Part shown: positions 35,491 through 45,818 of the stretch, in pieces | Numbering within the stretch: the stretch's first letter is position 1 | How the letters are laid out: every line of letters starts with the position of its first letter | DNA from: Streptomyces flavofungini | GTDB taxonomy: Bacteria > Actinomycetota > Actinomycetes > Streptomycetales > Streptomycetaceae | Length of the DNA: 64,000 nucleotides | Direction: 5' to 3' | NCBI RefSeq assembly: GCF_030388665.1 | Contig: NZ_CP128846.1 | Span: 992,001-1,056,000 of the forward strand | Position numbers and translations under genes: made by a program | The notes under the pieces: model-generated | Seen by the model: the letters and a program-made list of their open reading frames with translations, nothing else | The model's database searches: none | What the model was told of the DNA's origin: nothing

Positions 35491-36251
35491 GGGGCCACCG
35501 GCCGCAGCCGCAGGCCCTGCATGCCGCCGTCGACGGCGAGCGCGGTGCCGGTCGTCGCGCCGGACAGCGGACTCGCCAGGTAGGCGATGGCCCCGGCGAC
35601 CTCGTCGGCGCCGACCAGGCGCCCGGTGGGCTGGCGGGCCTCCAGGGCGGCGCGCTCGGCCGCCGGATCGGGGGCGGCGTCGAGGAGGCGGCCGACCCAC
35701 GGGGTGTCCACGGTGCCGGGGTTGACGCAGTTCACGCGCACTCCTTCGCGGACGTGGTCGGCGGCCATGGCGAGCGTGAGCGAGAGTACGGCGCCCTTGG
35801 ACGCGGAGTACAGGGCGCGCTGCGGCAGGCCCGCGGTCGCGGCGATGGAGCAGGTGTTGACGATCGCCGCGTGCGCGGACGCCCGCAGGTGCGGGAGCGC
35901 GGCCCGGGTGGTGCGGACGATGCCGAGGACGTTCACGTCGAGGACGGTGTGCCACTGCGCGTCGTCGTTGTCCTCGATGGTGCCCTGGGCACCGATGCCC
36001 GCGTTGTTGATCAGGACATCGAGGACACCCTGGCCGCCGAAGTCGGCGACGGCCGCCGCGACGGCCTCCCGCACCGCCGTGTCGTCGGTGACGTCGGCGG
36101 CGTATCCGCGCAGCGGCTTCTCCACGCCGCTCGGATCGAGGTCGAGCACCGCCACCTGGGCGCCCCGGGCGGCGAGGAGCTCCGCCGTGGCCCGGCCGAT
36201 GCCGGACGCGCCGCCGGTGACCAGAGCCCTGAGGCCGGTGAAGTCCGTCAT
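35487..36251 (-). CDS. SDR, probable 2-keto-3-deoxy-L-fuconate dehydrogenase
   Basis: 254-residue classical short-chain dehydrogenase: TGGASGIG (about 11-18), NNAG, catalytic Ser in NTCSIA, YSASK, and DGGM near the end. In known non-phosphorylative fucose pathways an SDR oxidises the FucD product at C4, which fits its place directly after FucD. ATG 36251 overlaps the FucD stop (ATGA). Substrate assignment rests on context. Confidence 0.87.
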   Translation of the reverse strand: MTDFTGLRALVTGGASGIGRATAELLAARGAQVAVLDLDPSGVEKPLRGYAADVTDDTAVREAVAAAVADFGGQGVLDVLINNAGIGAQGTIEDNDDAQWHTVLDVNVLGIVRTTRAALPHLRASAHAAIVNTCSIAATAGLPQRALYSASKGAVLSLTLAMAADHVREGVRVNCVNPGTVDTPWVGRLLDAAPDPAAERAALEARQPTGRLVGADEVAGAIAYLASPLSGATTGTALAVDGGMQGLRLRPVAP

Positions 36252-37711
36252 GCCGCTGCCCCCTTCCGTGCCGTCTTCTTCTGCGCCGTCGTCTTCTGTG
36301 CCGTCTGCTGCTCCGCGGTCAGCCCTTCCGCGGTCTTCTGCTCCGCCACGTTCGCCTTCGGTGGCGCCGTCGTGCCCTCAAAGCCCGCCCGACCCGCGAG
36401 GTCGGCGGCCCAGAACGCGCCGCCTGGGTAGGTGAACTCCGCCAGGGACTCGGGGTGCATGGTCGCCGAGAAGCCGGGCGCGGTGGGTGCGGTGTAGTGC
36501 CCGCCGCGGATCACGACGGGGTCCACGAAGTGTTCGTGGAGGTGGTCGACGTACTCGATGACGCGGTTCTCCGTGGTGCCGGACAGCGCGACGAAGTCGA
36601 ACATCGACAGGTGCTGGACCAGTTCGCACAGGCCGACGCCGCCCGCGTGCGGGCACACCGGCACGCCGAAGCGGGCGGCGAGCAGCAGGATCGCGAGGTT
36701 CTCGTTGACGCCGCCGACGCGGGCCGCGTCGAGCTGCAGGACGTCGATGGCGCCGGCCTGGAGGAGCTGTTTGAACACGATGCGGTTCTGCACGTGTTCG
36801 CCGGTGGCCACCTTCACCGGGGCGACCGCCTCGCGGATCGCGGCGTGCGCGAGGACGTCGTCGGGGCTGGTGGGCTCCTCCACCCAGTACGGGTCGAACT
36901 CGGCGAGGGCGCGGGTCCAGCGCACGGCCTCGTCGAGGCCCCAGCGCTGGTTGGCGTCGATGGCCATGCGGATGTCGGGGCCGATGGCCGCGCGGGCGGT
37001 GCGGCAGCGGCGGATGTCGTCGTCGAGGTCCGCGCCGACCTTCAGCTTGATCTGGGTGAAGCCGTCGGCGACGGCCTGGCGGGCGAGCCGGGTGAGCTTC
37101 TCGTCGCTGTAGCCGAGCCAGCCCGGTGAGGTGGTGTAGCCGGGGAAGCCGTGGGCGCGCAGCTCCGCCTCGCGGGCGGCCGCGCCGGTGCGGCCCGCCC
37201 GCAGCAGGTCCAGGGCCTGCTCGGGGGTGAGCGCGTCGGCGATGTAGCGGAAGTCGACCTGGGAGACCAGCCATTCGGGGTCCGCGTCGGCGAGGAGCTT
37301 CCACAGCGGGGTGCGGGCGCGCTTGGCGGCCAGGTCCCAGACGGCGTTGACGACGGCGCCGACCGCCATGTGCATCACGCCCTTCTCGGGTCCGAGCCAG
37401 CGCAGCTGGCTGTCGCCGATCAGGTCGCGGTTGAGCGTGCCCGGGTCCCCGCAGAGCTCGTCGACGGAGCGGCCGACGACGTGGTGGCGCAGGGCGTCGA
37501 TCGCGGCGACCTGTACGTCGTTGCCGCGCCCGATGGTGAAGGTGAAGCCGTGTCCTTCGAGTCCGTCCTCGGCGTCGGTGCGCAGCACCACATAGGCGGC
37601 CGAGTAGTCCGGGTCCGGGTTCATGGCGTCGGACCCGTCCAGTTCCCGGGAGGTCGGGAAGCGGATGTCGTAGGTGTCGACCGCGGTGACGCGGCCGGGA
37701 GTTGGGGACAC
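36248..37711 (-). CDS. fucD: L-fuconate dehydratase (enolase superfamily)
   Basis: 487 residues. Enolase-superfamily acid-sugar dehydratase. Catalytic KxK at Lys222/Lys224, metal ligands Asp252, Glu278 and Glu305, and His355 in [11 protein letters not shown]. Blocks such as [16 protein letters not shown] and [12 protein letters not shown] match the FucD branch rather than generic mandelate racemases. It removes water from L-fuconate to give 2-keto-3-deoxy-L-fuconate. Unusual is a C-terminal tail of about 40 residues rich in Lys, Thr, Gln and Ala (TAQK/TARK repeats) beyond the normal end. GTG 37711 has GAAAGG six bases upstream. Its stop overlaps the SDR start. Confidence 0.92.
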   Translation of the reverse strand: MSPTPGRVTAVDTYDIRFPTSRELDGSDAMNPDPDYSAAYVVLRTDAEDGLEGHGFTFTIGRGNDVQVAAIDALRHHVVGRSVDELCGDPGTLNRDLIGDSQLRWLGPEKGVMHMAVGAVVNAVWDLAAKRARTPLWKLLADADPEWLVSQVDFRYIADALTPEQALDLLRAGRTGAAAREAELRAHGFPGYTTSPGWLGYSDEKLTRLARQAVADGFTQIKLKVGADLDDDIRRCRTARAAIGPDIRMAIDANQRWGLDEAVRWTRALAEFDPYWVEEPTSPDDVLAHAAIREAVAPVKVATGEHVQNRIVFKQLLQAGAIDVLQLDAARVGGVNENLAILLLAARFGVPVCPHAGGVGLCELVQHLSMFDFVALSGTTENRVIEYVDHLHEHFVDPVVIRGGHYTAPTAPGFSATMHPESLAEFTYPGGAFWAADLAGRAGFEGTTAPPKANVAEQKTAEGLTAEQQTAQKTTAQKKTARKGAAA

Positions 37712-37759
37712 AGGAGGCCTTTCCGGAAAGGAACGGGGAGCCAGGGGCGGGCGGGGACC

Positions 37760-38800
37760 TCAGTCCTGGGCGCGGCCCGTGGTGACGCGGGCGATCATCA
37801 GGGCGACCAGGATGATGCCGCCGTAGATGGCCTGGATCCAGAAGGACGGCACCTGGGCGAGCGTGAGCAGGTTCTGTACGACGCCGAGCAGCAGGACGCC
37901 GGTCAGCGCGCCGAACATGGTGCCCTTGCCGCCGTCGAGGCTGATGCCGCCGATGACGGCCGCCGCGAACACCGTGAAGATCATGTTGGTGCCCTGGTTG
38001 GCGTTGATCGCGCCGACGTAGCCGGTCTGCATCAGGCCGCCAACGGCGGCGAGGCCGCCCGCCACCACGAAGACGCCGAGCATCACGCGGTCGACGCGGA
38101 TGCCCGCGGCCCGCGCCGCCTCCGGGTTGCCGCCGATGGCGTACAGGGCGCGGCCCACCCGGTGGTACTTGAGCACGAGGCCCGCGATGCCGAAGGCGGC
38201 CGCCGCGATCCACACGGAGAGGGGCACGGTCAGGAACGTCGAGGTGGCGAGCGTGAAGAACGGCTCGGGCATGCCGAAGAGGGTCTTGCCCTCGGTGGCG
38301 CCGACGAGGACGCCGCGCAGCACGATCAGCATGGCGAGCGTGACGATGAACGCGTTGAGCTTCAGCTTGACGACGAGGACGCCGTTGAAGGCGCCGATCA
38401 CCGCGCCCACCAGGACGATCGCGATCAGCCCCACGGCGGTGGGCATGTCGGTGCCGAACCCGGCCTGGGCCGCGGGCAGCACGAGCAGCGCTCCGATGGC
38501 GGGCGCGATGCCGACGACCGACTCCAGGGACAGGTCGAACTTGCCGGTGATCAGCACCAGGGACTCGGCGAGGACGACCATCGCGAGGGCCGCGGACGCG
38601 CCCAGGATGGAGATGAGGTTCCGCTCGGTGAGGAAGGAGTCGTTGACGAAGGCGCCGAAGACCATGAGCAGCAGCAGGGCGGGGACGAGGGCGAGTTCCC
38701 TGGCCCGGTGCAGGACGATGCTCTTCGCCGAGCGGGGTTCGCGGGGGCGCGTCGGGGTGGTGGCCGGCTTCGCAGCCGAGGGGGCTTTGACGTCAGCCAT
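37760..38800 (-). CDS. CUT2-type sugar ABC permease (RbsC-like)
   Basis: 346 residues with about ten membrane helices after a polar N-terminus. Family marks: GKFDLSLESVVG, NAFIVTLAMLIVLRG, GGNPEAARAAGI and AAAVIGGISLDGGKGTMFGALTG. It forms the channel of a ribose/rhamnose-type importer with the adjacent ATPase and binding protein; L-fucose or a related sugar is the likely cargo from context. Strong ribosome site AAGGAGA. The start overlaps the last bases of the ATPase frame. Confidence 0.92.
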   Translation of the reverse strand: MADVKAPSAAKPATTPTRPREPRSAKSIVLHRARELALVPALLLLMVFGAFVNDSFLTERNLISILGASAALAMVVLAESLVLITGKFDLSLESVVGIAPAIGALLVLPAAQAGFGTDMPTAVGLIAIVLVGAVIGAFNGVLVVKLKLNAFIVTLAMLIVLRGVLVGATEGKTLFGMPEPFFTLATSTFLTVPLSVWIAAAAFGIAGLVLKYHRVGRALYAIGGNPEAARAAGIRVDRVMLGVFVVAGGLAAVGGLMQTGYVGAINANQGTNMIFTVFAAAVIGGISLDGGKGTMFGALTGVLLLGVVQNLLTLAQVPSFWIQAIYGGIILVALMIARVTTGRAQD

Positions 38801-40415
38801 GGCTTTCTCCTTGTGGATCTGCTGCGGGGCGGTGGGGGCTGGGCGCGCAGTTCCCCGCGCCCTTTTCAGGGCCCCTGTCGGGGCCCGTCTGGCCCACCCC
38901 CTCCACCGACGCGATCAGTTCGTGGTCGTGCCAGCCCGCCGCGTGCTCCGCGACCACGCGGCCGTGGAAGAGGACGAGGACGCGGTCGCAGCGGCGCAGG
39001 TCGTCGAGTTCGTCGGAGACGACGATCACGGCGGTGCCGTCGTCGCGGGCGTGGTCGACGCGGGCGAGCAGGGACTCCTTGGACTTCACGTCGACGCCCG
39101 CGGTGGGGTTGATGAGGACGAGCAGCCGGGGCTCCGAGGCCAGGGCCCGTGCCATGACGACCTTCTGCGCGTTGCCTCCGGAGAGGTCGGACACGGACTG
39201 GTCGGGCCCTTCGGCGTGGATGTCGAGCCGCTTGATGAGCCCGCCCGCGAAGGCGCGCTTGCGGTCGGTGCCGACGAAGCCGTACCGGCCGAGGCTGCCG
39301 AGGACGCTCATGGTGGCGTTGTCGCCGATGGACATGCCGTACACGAGGCCCTCGCCGTGCCGGTCGCGCGGTACGCAGCCGACTCCGGCCCGCAGCGCGG
39401 CGGGCACGTCGCCGAACGTGAGGGGGTCGCCGTCGAGCAGGGCGGTGCCCGCGGTCGGGGTGTGCAGCCCGGCGAACGACTCCGCGAGGTTGATCTTGCC
39501 GCTGCCGCTGGATCCGGCGAGACCGACGACCTCGCCCTTGCGCACGGTGAGGTCGACGTTCTCGTACGACGTGCTGGTGAGCCCGCGCACGTCGAGGAGG
39601 ACCGGCGCGTCGGCGGGGACGTCGGGCTCGGTGCGGGCCTTGCTCTCCGTGATGGCCTCGCCCGCCATGGCCTCCACGAGGGCGGCGCGCGGGAGTTCGG
39701 CCACGGGGGCGGTGGTGATCCAGCGGGCGTCGCGCAGCACGGTGACGGTCTGGCACACCTCGTACACCTCTTGCAGATGGTGCGAGATGAACAGGAAGGT
39801 CACGCCGGAGTCCTGCAGCGCCCGCATGCGCGTGAAGAGGCGCTCGATCTCGCGGTTGTCGAGCTGCGCGGTGGGTTCGTCGAGGACGATGAAGCGCGCG
39901 CCGAAGCTGAGCGCCCGGGCGATCTCCACCATCTGGCGGTCCTCGACCTTGAGGTCGGCGGTGCGGGCGTCGGGGTCGACGTGCACGTCCCAGGTGCCGA
40001 GGACCTCCGCGGCCTCGGCCCTGAGGCGGCGCCAGCTGATGAGTCCGCCGCGGCCCTGGGGCTGGCGGTTGATGAACAGGTTCTCGGCGACCGACAGTTC
40101 CGGTACGACGGTGGGCCGCTGGTAGACGCAGGCGACCTTGCGGCGCCAGGCGTCGCGGTCGGCGAGCGGTGGGGCCGCCTCGCCGTCGAACAGGACGGTG
40201 CCGGCGTCGGGCGCCTGGAGGCCGGTGAGGATGGTGACGAGGGTGGACTTGCCCGCGCCGTTGCGGCCGACGAGGGCGTGGGACTCGCCGGGCCTGACGG
40301 TCAGGCGGCCGTCCTGGAGGGCCACGGTGGGTCCGTACCGCTTGGCTATGCCGGTCGCCTCGACGAGGGGCACTCCCCCGTCCCCGGCGACCGGCCCGAT
40401 CGCTGACGTCGTCAT
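38793..40415 (-). CDS. CUT2-type sugar ABC ATPase, two nucleotide domains
   Basis: 540 residues. First domain: Walker A GRNGAGKST, signature with VEDRQMVEIARALS, Walker B FIVLDEP. Second domain: P-loop GSSGSGKI (Ile where Ser/Thr is usual), signature LSGGNAQKVVMARAL, INPTAGVDV. The core ends near ELIASVEGV; the last 30 or so residues (with PEKGAGNCAPSP) are encoded by an intergenic-type repeat element and are probably not ancestral. ATG 40415 overlaps the binding-protein stop (ATGA). Confidence 0.92.
   Translation of the reverse strand: MTTSAIGPVAGDGGVPLVEATGIAKRYGPTVALQDGRLTVRPGESHALVGRNGAGKSTLVTILTGLQAPDAGTVLFDGEAAPPLADRDAWRRKVACVYQRPTVVPELSVAENLFINRQPQGRGGLISWRRLRAEAAEVLGTWDVHVDPDARTADLKVEDRQMVEIARALSFGARFIVLDEPTAQLDNREIERLFTRMRALQDSGVTFLFISHHLQEVYEVCQTVTVLRDARWITTAPVAELPRAALVEAMAGEAITESKARTEPDVPADAPVLLDVRGLTSTSYENVDLTVRKGEVVGLAGSSGSGKINLAESFAGLHTPTAGTALLDGDPLTFGDVPAALRAGVGCVPRDRHGEGLVYGMSIGDNATMSVLGSLGRYGFVGTDRKRAFAGGLIKRLDIHAEGPDQSVSDLSGGNAQKVVMARALASEPRLLVLINPTAGVDVKSKESLLARVDHARDDGTAVIVVSDELDDLRRCDRVLVLFHGRVVAEHAAGWHDHELIASVEGVGQTGPDRGPEKGAGNCAPSPHRPAADPQGESHG
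38848..38890. repeat. Streptomyces-type intergenic repeat fused to the ATPase frame
   Basis: GGGCGCGCAGTTCCCCGCGC followed by CCTTTTCAGGGCCCCTGTCGG-type palindromic sequence. The same core is present at 14900-14937 (and reversed at 14801-14837 and about 1390-1420). Here it lies inside the 3' end of the ATPase reading frame. Confidence 0.7.
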
Positions 40416-41494
40416 TTGACCGAGTTGCCCCAGAGCTTGGCGTCGTCCACGTTCTCCTTGGTGACGAGCGGCGCGGGCAGCTGGTCCTCGAGGATGCCGC
40501 TGGGCAGCTTCACGATGGTGGAGTCGTGGTCGGTGGGGCCGGGCTTGAACTTCTTCCCGTTCATCGCCGCCTTGATGTAGTACATGCCGTACTTGGCGTA
40601 CGCGTCGGCGGGCTGGGAGACGGTCGCGTCGATCTGGCCCTTGCGGATGGCGTCGAACTCCTGCGGGATGCCGTCGTTCGACACGATCGCGATGTGGCCC
40701 TTCGTGCCCGCCTTCTTCAGCATCCCCTTGGACTTCAGGGTCTGCAGCGTCGGCGCGAGGTAGACGCCGCCCGCCTGCATGTAGATGCCCTTGATGTCGG
40801 GGTTGGAGTTCAGGAGCGTGTCCAGCTTGGAGGCGGCGGTGTCCGACTCCCACTTGGCGGGGATCTCCAGGACCTTCAGCTTCGGGTACTTGTCCTTGAC
40901 GCAGTCCCGGAAGGCCTTGGAGCGCTCGCGTCCGTTGACGGAGGCCAGATCGCCCATGATCTGGACGACCTTCCCGCTCTTGACCTGCTTGCCCAGGTAG
41001 TCGCAGGCCTTCTGCCCGTACGCGCGGTTGTTCGCGCGCACGACCATCGCGACCTTGCCCTTCTCCGGCGCCACGTCGACGGCGACCACCGGCACGCCCT
41101 TGCGCTCCGCCTGGTCCAGGCCCGCCGAGATCGCGGCGCTGTCGAGCGGGGCCACGACCAGGCCCTTGACGCCCTGGTTCAGCTGATTGTTGATGTCCGT
41201 TATCTGCTGCGAGGGGTCGCTGTTGGAGTTGACGGTCTTCAGCGCGTCGACGTCCTCGGACTTCGCCATCTTCGGCACGTAGTCGTTGTACGACTGCCAG
41301 AACGGCGAGGTGAGCAGCGGCAGGATGACCCCGACCTTGCCCTCGCCGCCGTCCCCGCCACCGGATTTCGCGGAGTCCTTCGTACTGCCGCAGGCGGTGA
41401 GCGCGAGCGCGGCGCAGGCCGCCGCGGCTCCCACGCGGACGCCCTGGGCGCGCCGCTTCCTCCAGGGGCTGTTCCGCACTGTACTGCCGACCAT
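40412..41494 (-). CDS. sugar-binding lipoprotein of the CUT2 importer
   Basis: 360 residues. Basic N-terminus, hydrophobic core and lipobox LTAC (Cys near residue 31), then a periplasmic-binding-protein type 1 fold (GKVGVILPLLTSPFWQSYNDYV, NNQLNQGVKGLVVAPLDS, VSNDGIPQEFDAIRKGQIDATVSQP seen in parts). It captures the sugar outside the membrane and delivers it to the permease. ATG 41494 is chosen since AGGAG lies seven bases upstream; the in-frame ATG at 41509 has none. First gene of the eight-gene operon, divergent from the GntR regulator. Confidence 0.9.
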   Translation of the reverse strand: MVGSTVRNSPWRKRRAQGVRVGAAAACAALALTACGSTKDSAKSGGGDGGEGKVGVILPLLTSPFWQSYNDYVPKMAKSEDVDALKTVNSNSDPSQQITDINNQLNQGVKGLVVAPLDSAAISAGLDQAERKGVPVVAVDVAPEKGKVAMVVRANNRAYGQKACDYLGKQVKSGKVVQIMGDLASVNGRERSKAFRDCVKDKYPKLKVLEIPAKWESDTAASKLDTLLNSNPDIKGIYMQAGGVYLAPTLQTLKSKGMLKKAGTKGHIAIVSNDGIPQEFDAIRKGQIDATVSQPADAYAKYGMYYIKAAMNGKKFKPGPTDHDSTIVKLPSGILEDQLPAPLVTKENVDDAKLWGNSVK

Positions 41495-41573
41495 CTGACG
41501 GCTCCTCATCGAGCGAATCAAGCGGGAATCATCACGGGACTGAAACGTGGGTCGAGTGACCGTGGGCGAATAT

Positions 41574-41649
41574 TTATCAGACCACTTGGCGCCCACAACA
41601 CCCCCGGACGGCAAATTTCCCGGGTTTTCAGCCATAGTGGTCCGACCAC
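41574..41649. promoter_or_regulatory. paired FadR/GntR-type operators in divergent promoter
   Basis: GTGGTCCGACCAC (41637-41649) is a perfect palindrome of the TGGTNNNACCA kind used by FCD-type GntR regulators. A related half-conserved site TTATCAGACCA (41574-41584) lies 64 bp away centre to centre (about six turns) and touches an AT-rich TAAATATT stretch likely to be the -10 region of the transporter operon. The proposed ligand-released repressor is the adjacent GntR protein. Confidence 0.65.
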
Positions 41650-41695
41650 ATCTGTGGCTAAACTGCGCGGCACCCGGCAAGTGAAGGAGCGGTCC

Positions 41696-42493
41696 GTGGA
41701 CCACAGCGCCCAGAGCGCGCCCGTGCAGCAGGGCTCCGCGCCCACCCCGCAGGGCTCCGCAGCACCCGCGCAGAAGGGCACCGTGACCCAGCGGGCCATC
41801 GAACAGATCAAGACGATGATCGGCGAAGGCAGACTCGAACCGGGGCAGCGGCTGCCCACGGAGCGGGACCTGGCCACGCAGCTGGGGATCTCGCGCAGCT
41901 CCATGCGGGAGGCGATCCGGGCCCTGACCGTGCTCGGCGTCCTGGAGGCACGGCACGGCTCGGGCATCTACGTGACCCGGCTGGAGGCCGGTGACCTCCT
42001 GGAGACCTTCGGCGTCGTCGCCGATCTGTCCCGGGGCCCGCGCCTGGTGGAGCTGCTTGAGGTGCGCCGGGTCCTGGAGGCCACGTCAACCGCCCTCGCC
42101 GCCGCCCGCATCTCCCCCGGTCAGCTGGCCGACGTGGAGAAACACCTCGCGGCGATGGACGCCACCGACGACCCCGAGGAGATCCTCGCCCACGACCTCG
42201 CCTTCCACCGGGCCATCGCGCTCGCCGCGGGCAACGACACGATGGCCGCGATCCTCGAAGGCCTCTCCTCGCGCACGTTCCGGGCCCGTGTGTGGCGCGG
42301 CTATCAGCAGGAGGGCGCCTTCGAGCGGACCCGCAGGGAGCACGCCCGCATCCACCGGGCCCTGGTCGCCCGGGACCCGGAGGCCGCGCGGGCCGCGGCG
42401 GCGGCGCACGTGGGCGAGGTCGAGGAGTGGCTCCGGGCGCACCTGGAGGCAGGTCGGGAAGGGGATGCGGGGGCGGACGAACCAGGGGCATGA
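41696..42493 (+). CDS. GntR/FadR-family (FCD) regulator of the sugar operon
   Basis: 265 residues. Gln/Ala/Pro-rich N-terminus (1-25), winged helix (about 28-100; RLPTERDLATQLGISRSSMREAIRAL) and an FCD ligand domain (about 105-250) with metal-binding His residues (HDLAFHRAI, EHARIHRAL, AAAHVGEV). Probably represses its own gene and the divergent operon until a sugar acid binds. GTG 41696 has AAGGAG six bases upstream. Confidence 0.9.
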   Translation: MDHSAQSAPVQQGSAPTPQGSAAPAQKGTVTQRAIEQIKTMIGEGRLEPGQRLPTERDLATQLGISRSSMREAIRALTVLGVLEARHGSGIYVTRLEAGDLLETFGVVADLSRGPRLVELLEVRRVLEATSTALAAARISPGQLADVEKHLAAMDATDDPEEILAHDLAFHRAIALAAGNDTMAAILEGLSSRTFRARVWRGYQQEGAFERTRREHARIHRALVARDPEAARAAAAAHVGEVEEWLRAHLEAGREGDAGADEPGA

Positions 42494-42519
42494 ACACGCC
42501 ACTGTGGGATGCTGGTCGG

Positions 42520-42969
42520 GTGAACCTGGAGGACCTCGTCCGGCTGCGCCGGGCCCGTGACCGGATGGACCGCGAGTACGCGCAGCCACTGGACGTGCCG
42601 GAGCTCGCGCGCTTCGCGCTGATGTCGCCGGGCCACTTCTCGCGCAGCTTCCGCGCCGCCTTCGGCGAGACGCCGTACAGCTATCTGATGACGCGCCGGA
42701 TCGAGCGCGCCAAGGCCCTGCTGCGCCGGGGCGACCTGTCGGTGACGGAGGTCTGCTTCGAGGTGGGGTGTACGTCGCTCGGGTCGTTCAGCTCGCGTTT
42801 CACGGAGCTGGTCGGCGAGAGCCCGTCCGCGTACCGGGCCCGCCCCCATGACGAGGGCGCCGCCGTGCCCGCCTGCATTGCCAAGATCCACACCCGGCCG
42901 GTCAGGAACGCCAGGCCAGGGACCGGTCAGGAATCGAGAAGCGAACCGCAGCCCCCGCCCGTAGCGTGA
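42520..42969 (+). CDS. small AraC-family activator
   Basis: 149 residues, essentially a lone AraC DNA-binding domain (about 5-105): two helix-turn-helices, LDVPELARFALMSPGHFSRSFRAAFGE and LSVTEVCFEVGCTSLGSFSSRFTE in parts, then a variable tail. I prefer GTG 42520 (VNLEDLVRLRRARD); GATGCT lies six bases before it, as in leaderless genes. An upstream ATG (42490) overlapping the GntR stop would add ten residues. Its gene order with VOC and UvrA-like genes suggests it controls them. Confidence 0.85.
   Translation: MNLEDLVRLRRARDRMDREYAQPLDVPELARFALMSPGHFSRSFRAAFGETPYSYLMTRRIERAKALLRRGDLSVTEVCFEVGCTSLGSFSSRFTELVGESPSAYRARPHDEGAAVPACIAKIHTRPVRNARPGTGQESRSEPQPPPVA
42962..42967 (+). promoter_or_regulatory. 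-10 element before VOC gene
   Basis: TAGCGT, seven bases before ATG 42975; it overlaps the stop codon of the AraC gene. Suggests a leaderless internal promoter. Confidence 0.45.
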
Positions 42970-42974
42970 TCGGC

Positions 42975-43391
42975 ATGGACATCACGCTCTCGCAAGCCTT
43001 CATCGCCGTCGACGACCACGACAAGGCGCTCGCCTTCTACCGGGACGCACTCGGCCTCGAAGTGCGCAACGACGTCGCCTTCGAGGGCATGCGCTGGGTG
43101 ACCGTCGGCTCTCCGGCCCAGCCGGACGTGGAGGTCGTCCTGGAGCCGCCGCTCGCGGACCCCAACGCCTCCCCCGCCGACCGGCAGGCCATGGCGGAGC
43201 TCCTCGCGAAGGGCCTGCTGCGCGGTGTGATCTTCCGGACCGACGACGTCGACGCCACCTTCGAGCGGATCCGCGCCGCGGGCGGCGAGGTCCTGCAGGA
43301 ACCCATGGACCAGCCCTACGGCGTCCGCGACTGCGCCTTCCGCGACCCCGCGGGCAACATGCTGCGCTTCAACCAGCCGAGCGAGCAGTAG
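42975..43391 (+). CDS. VOC (glyoxalase/bleomycin-resistance fold) protein
   Basis: 138 residues with two beta-alpha-beta-beta-beta modules: HDKALAFYRDALGLEV, then VIFRTDDVDATFERIRAAGGEV, DCAFRDPAGNMLRF. Such proteins act as metal-dependent lyases or dioxygenases or as drug-binding resistance proteins. The bracket between an AraC activator and a UvrA-like ATPase hints at detoxification, but substrate is unknown. Confidence 0.87.
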   Translation: MDITLSQAFIAVDDHDKALAFYRDALGLEVRNDVAFEGMRWVTVGSPAQPDVEVVLEPPLADPNASPADRQAMAELLAKGLLRGVIFRTDDVDATFERIRAAGGEVLQEPMDQPYGVRDCAFRDPAGNMLRFNQPSEQ

Positions 43392-43413
43392 GCAGCGAGG
43401 AGACAGGACCACC

Positions 43414-45813
<2,400 letters not shown>

Positions 45814-45818
45814 CCCGC

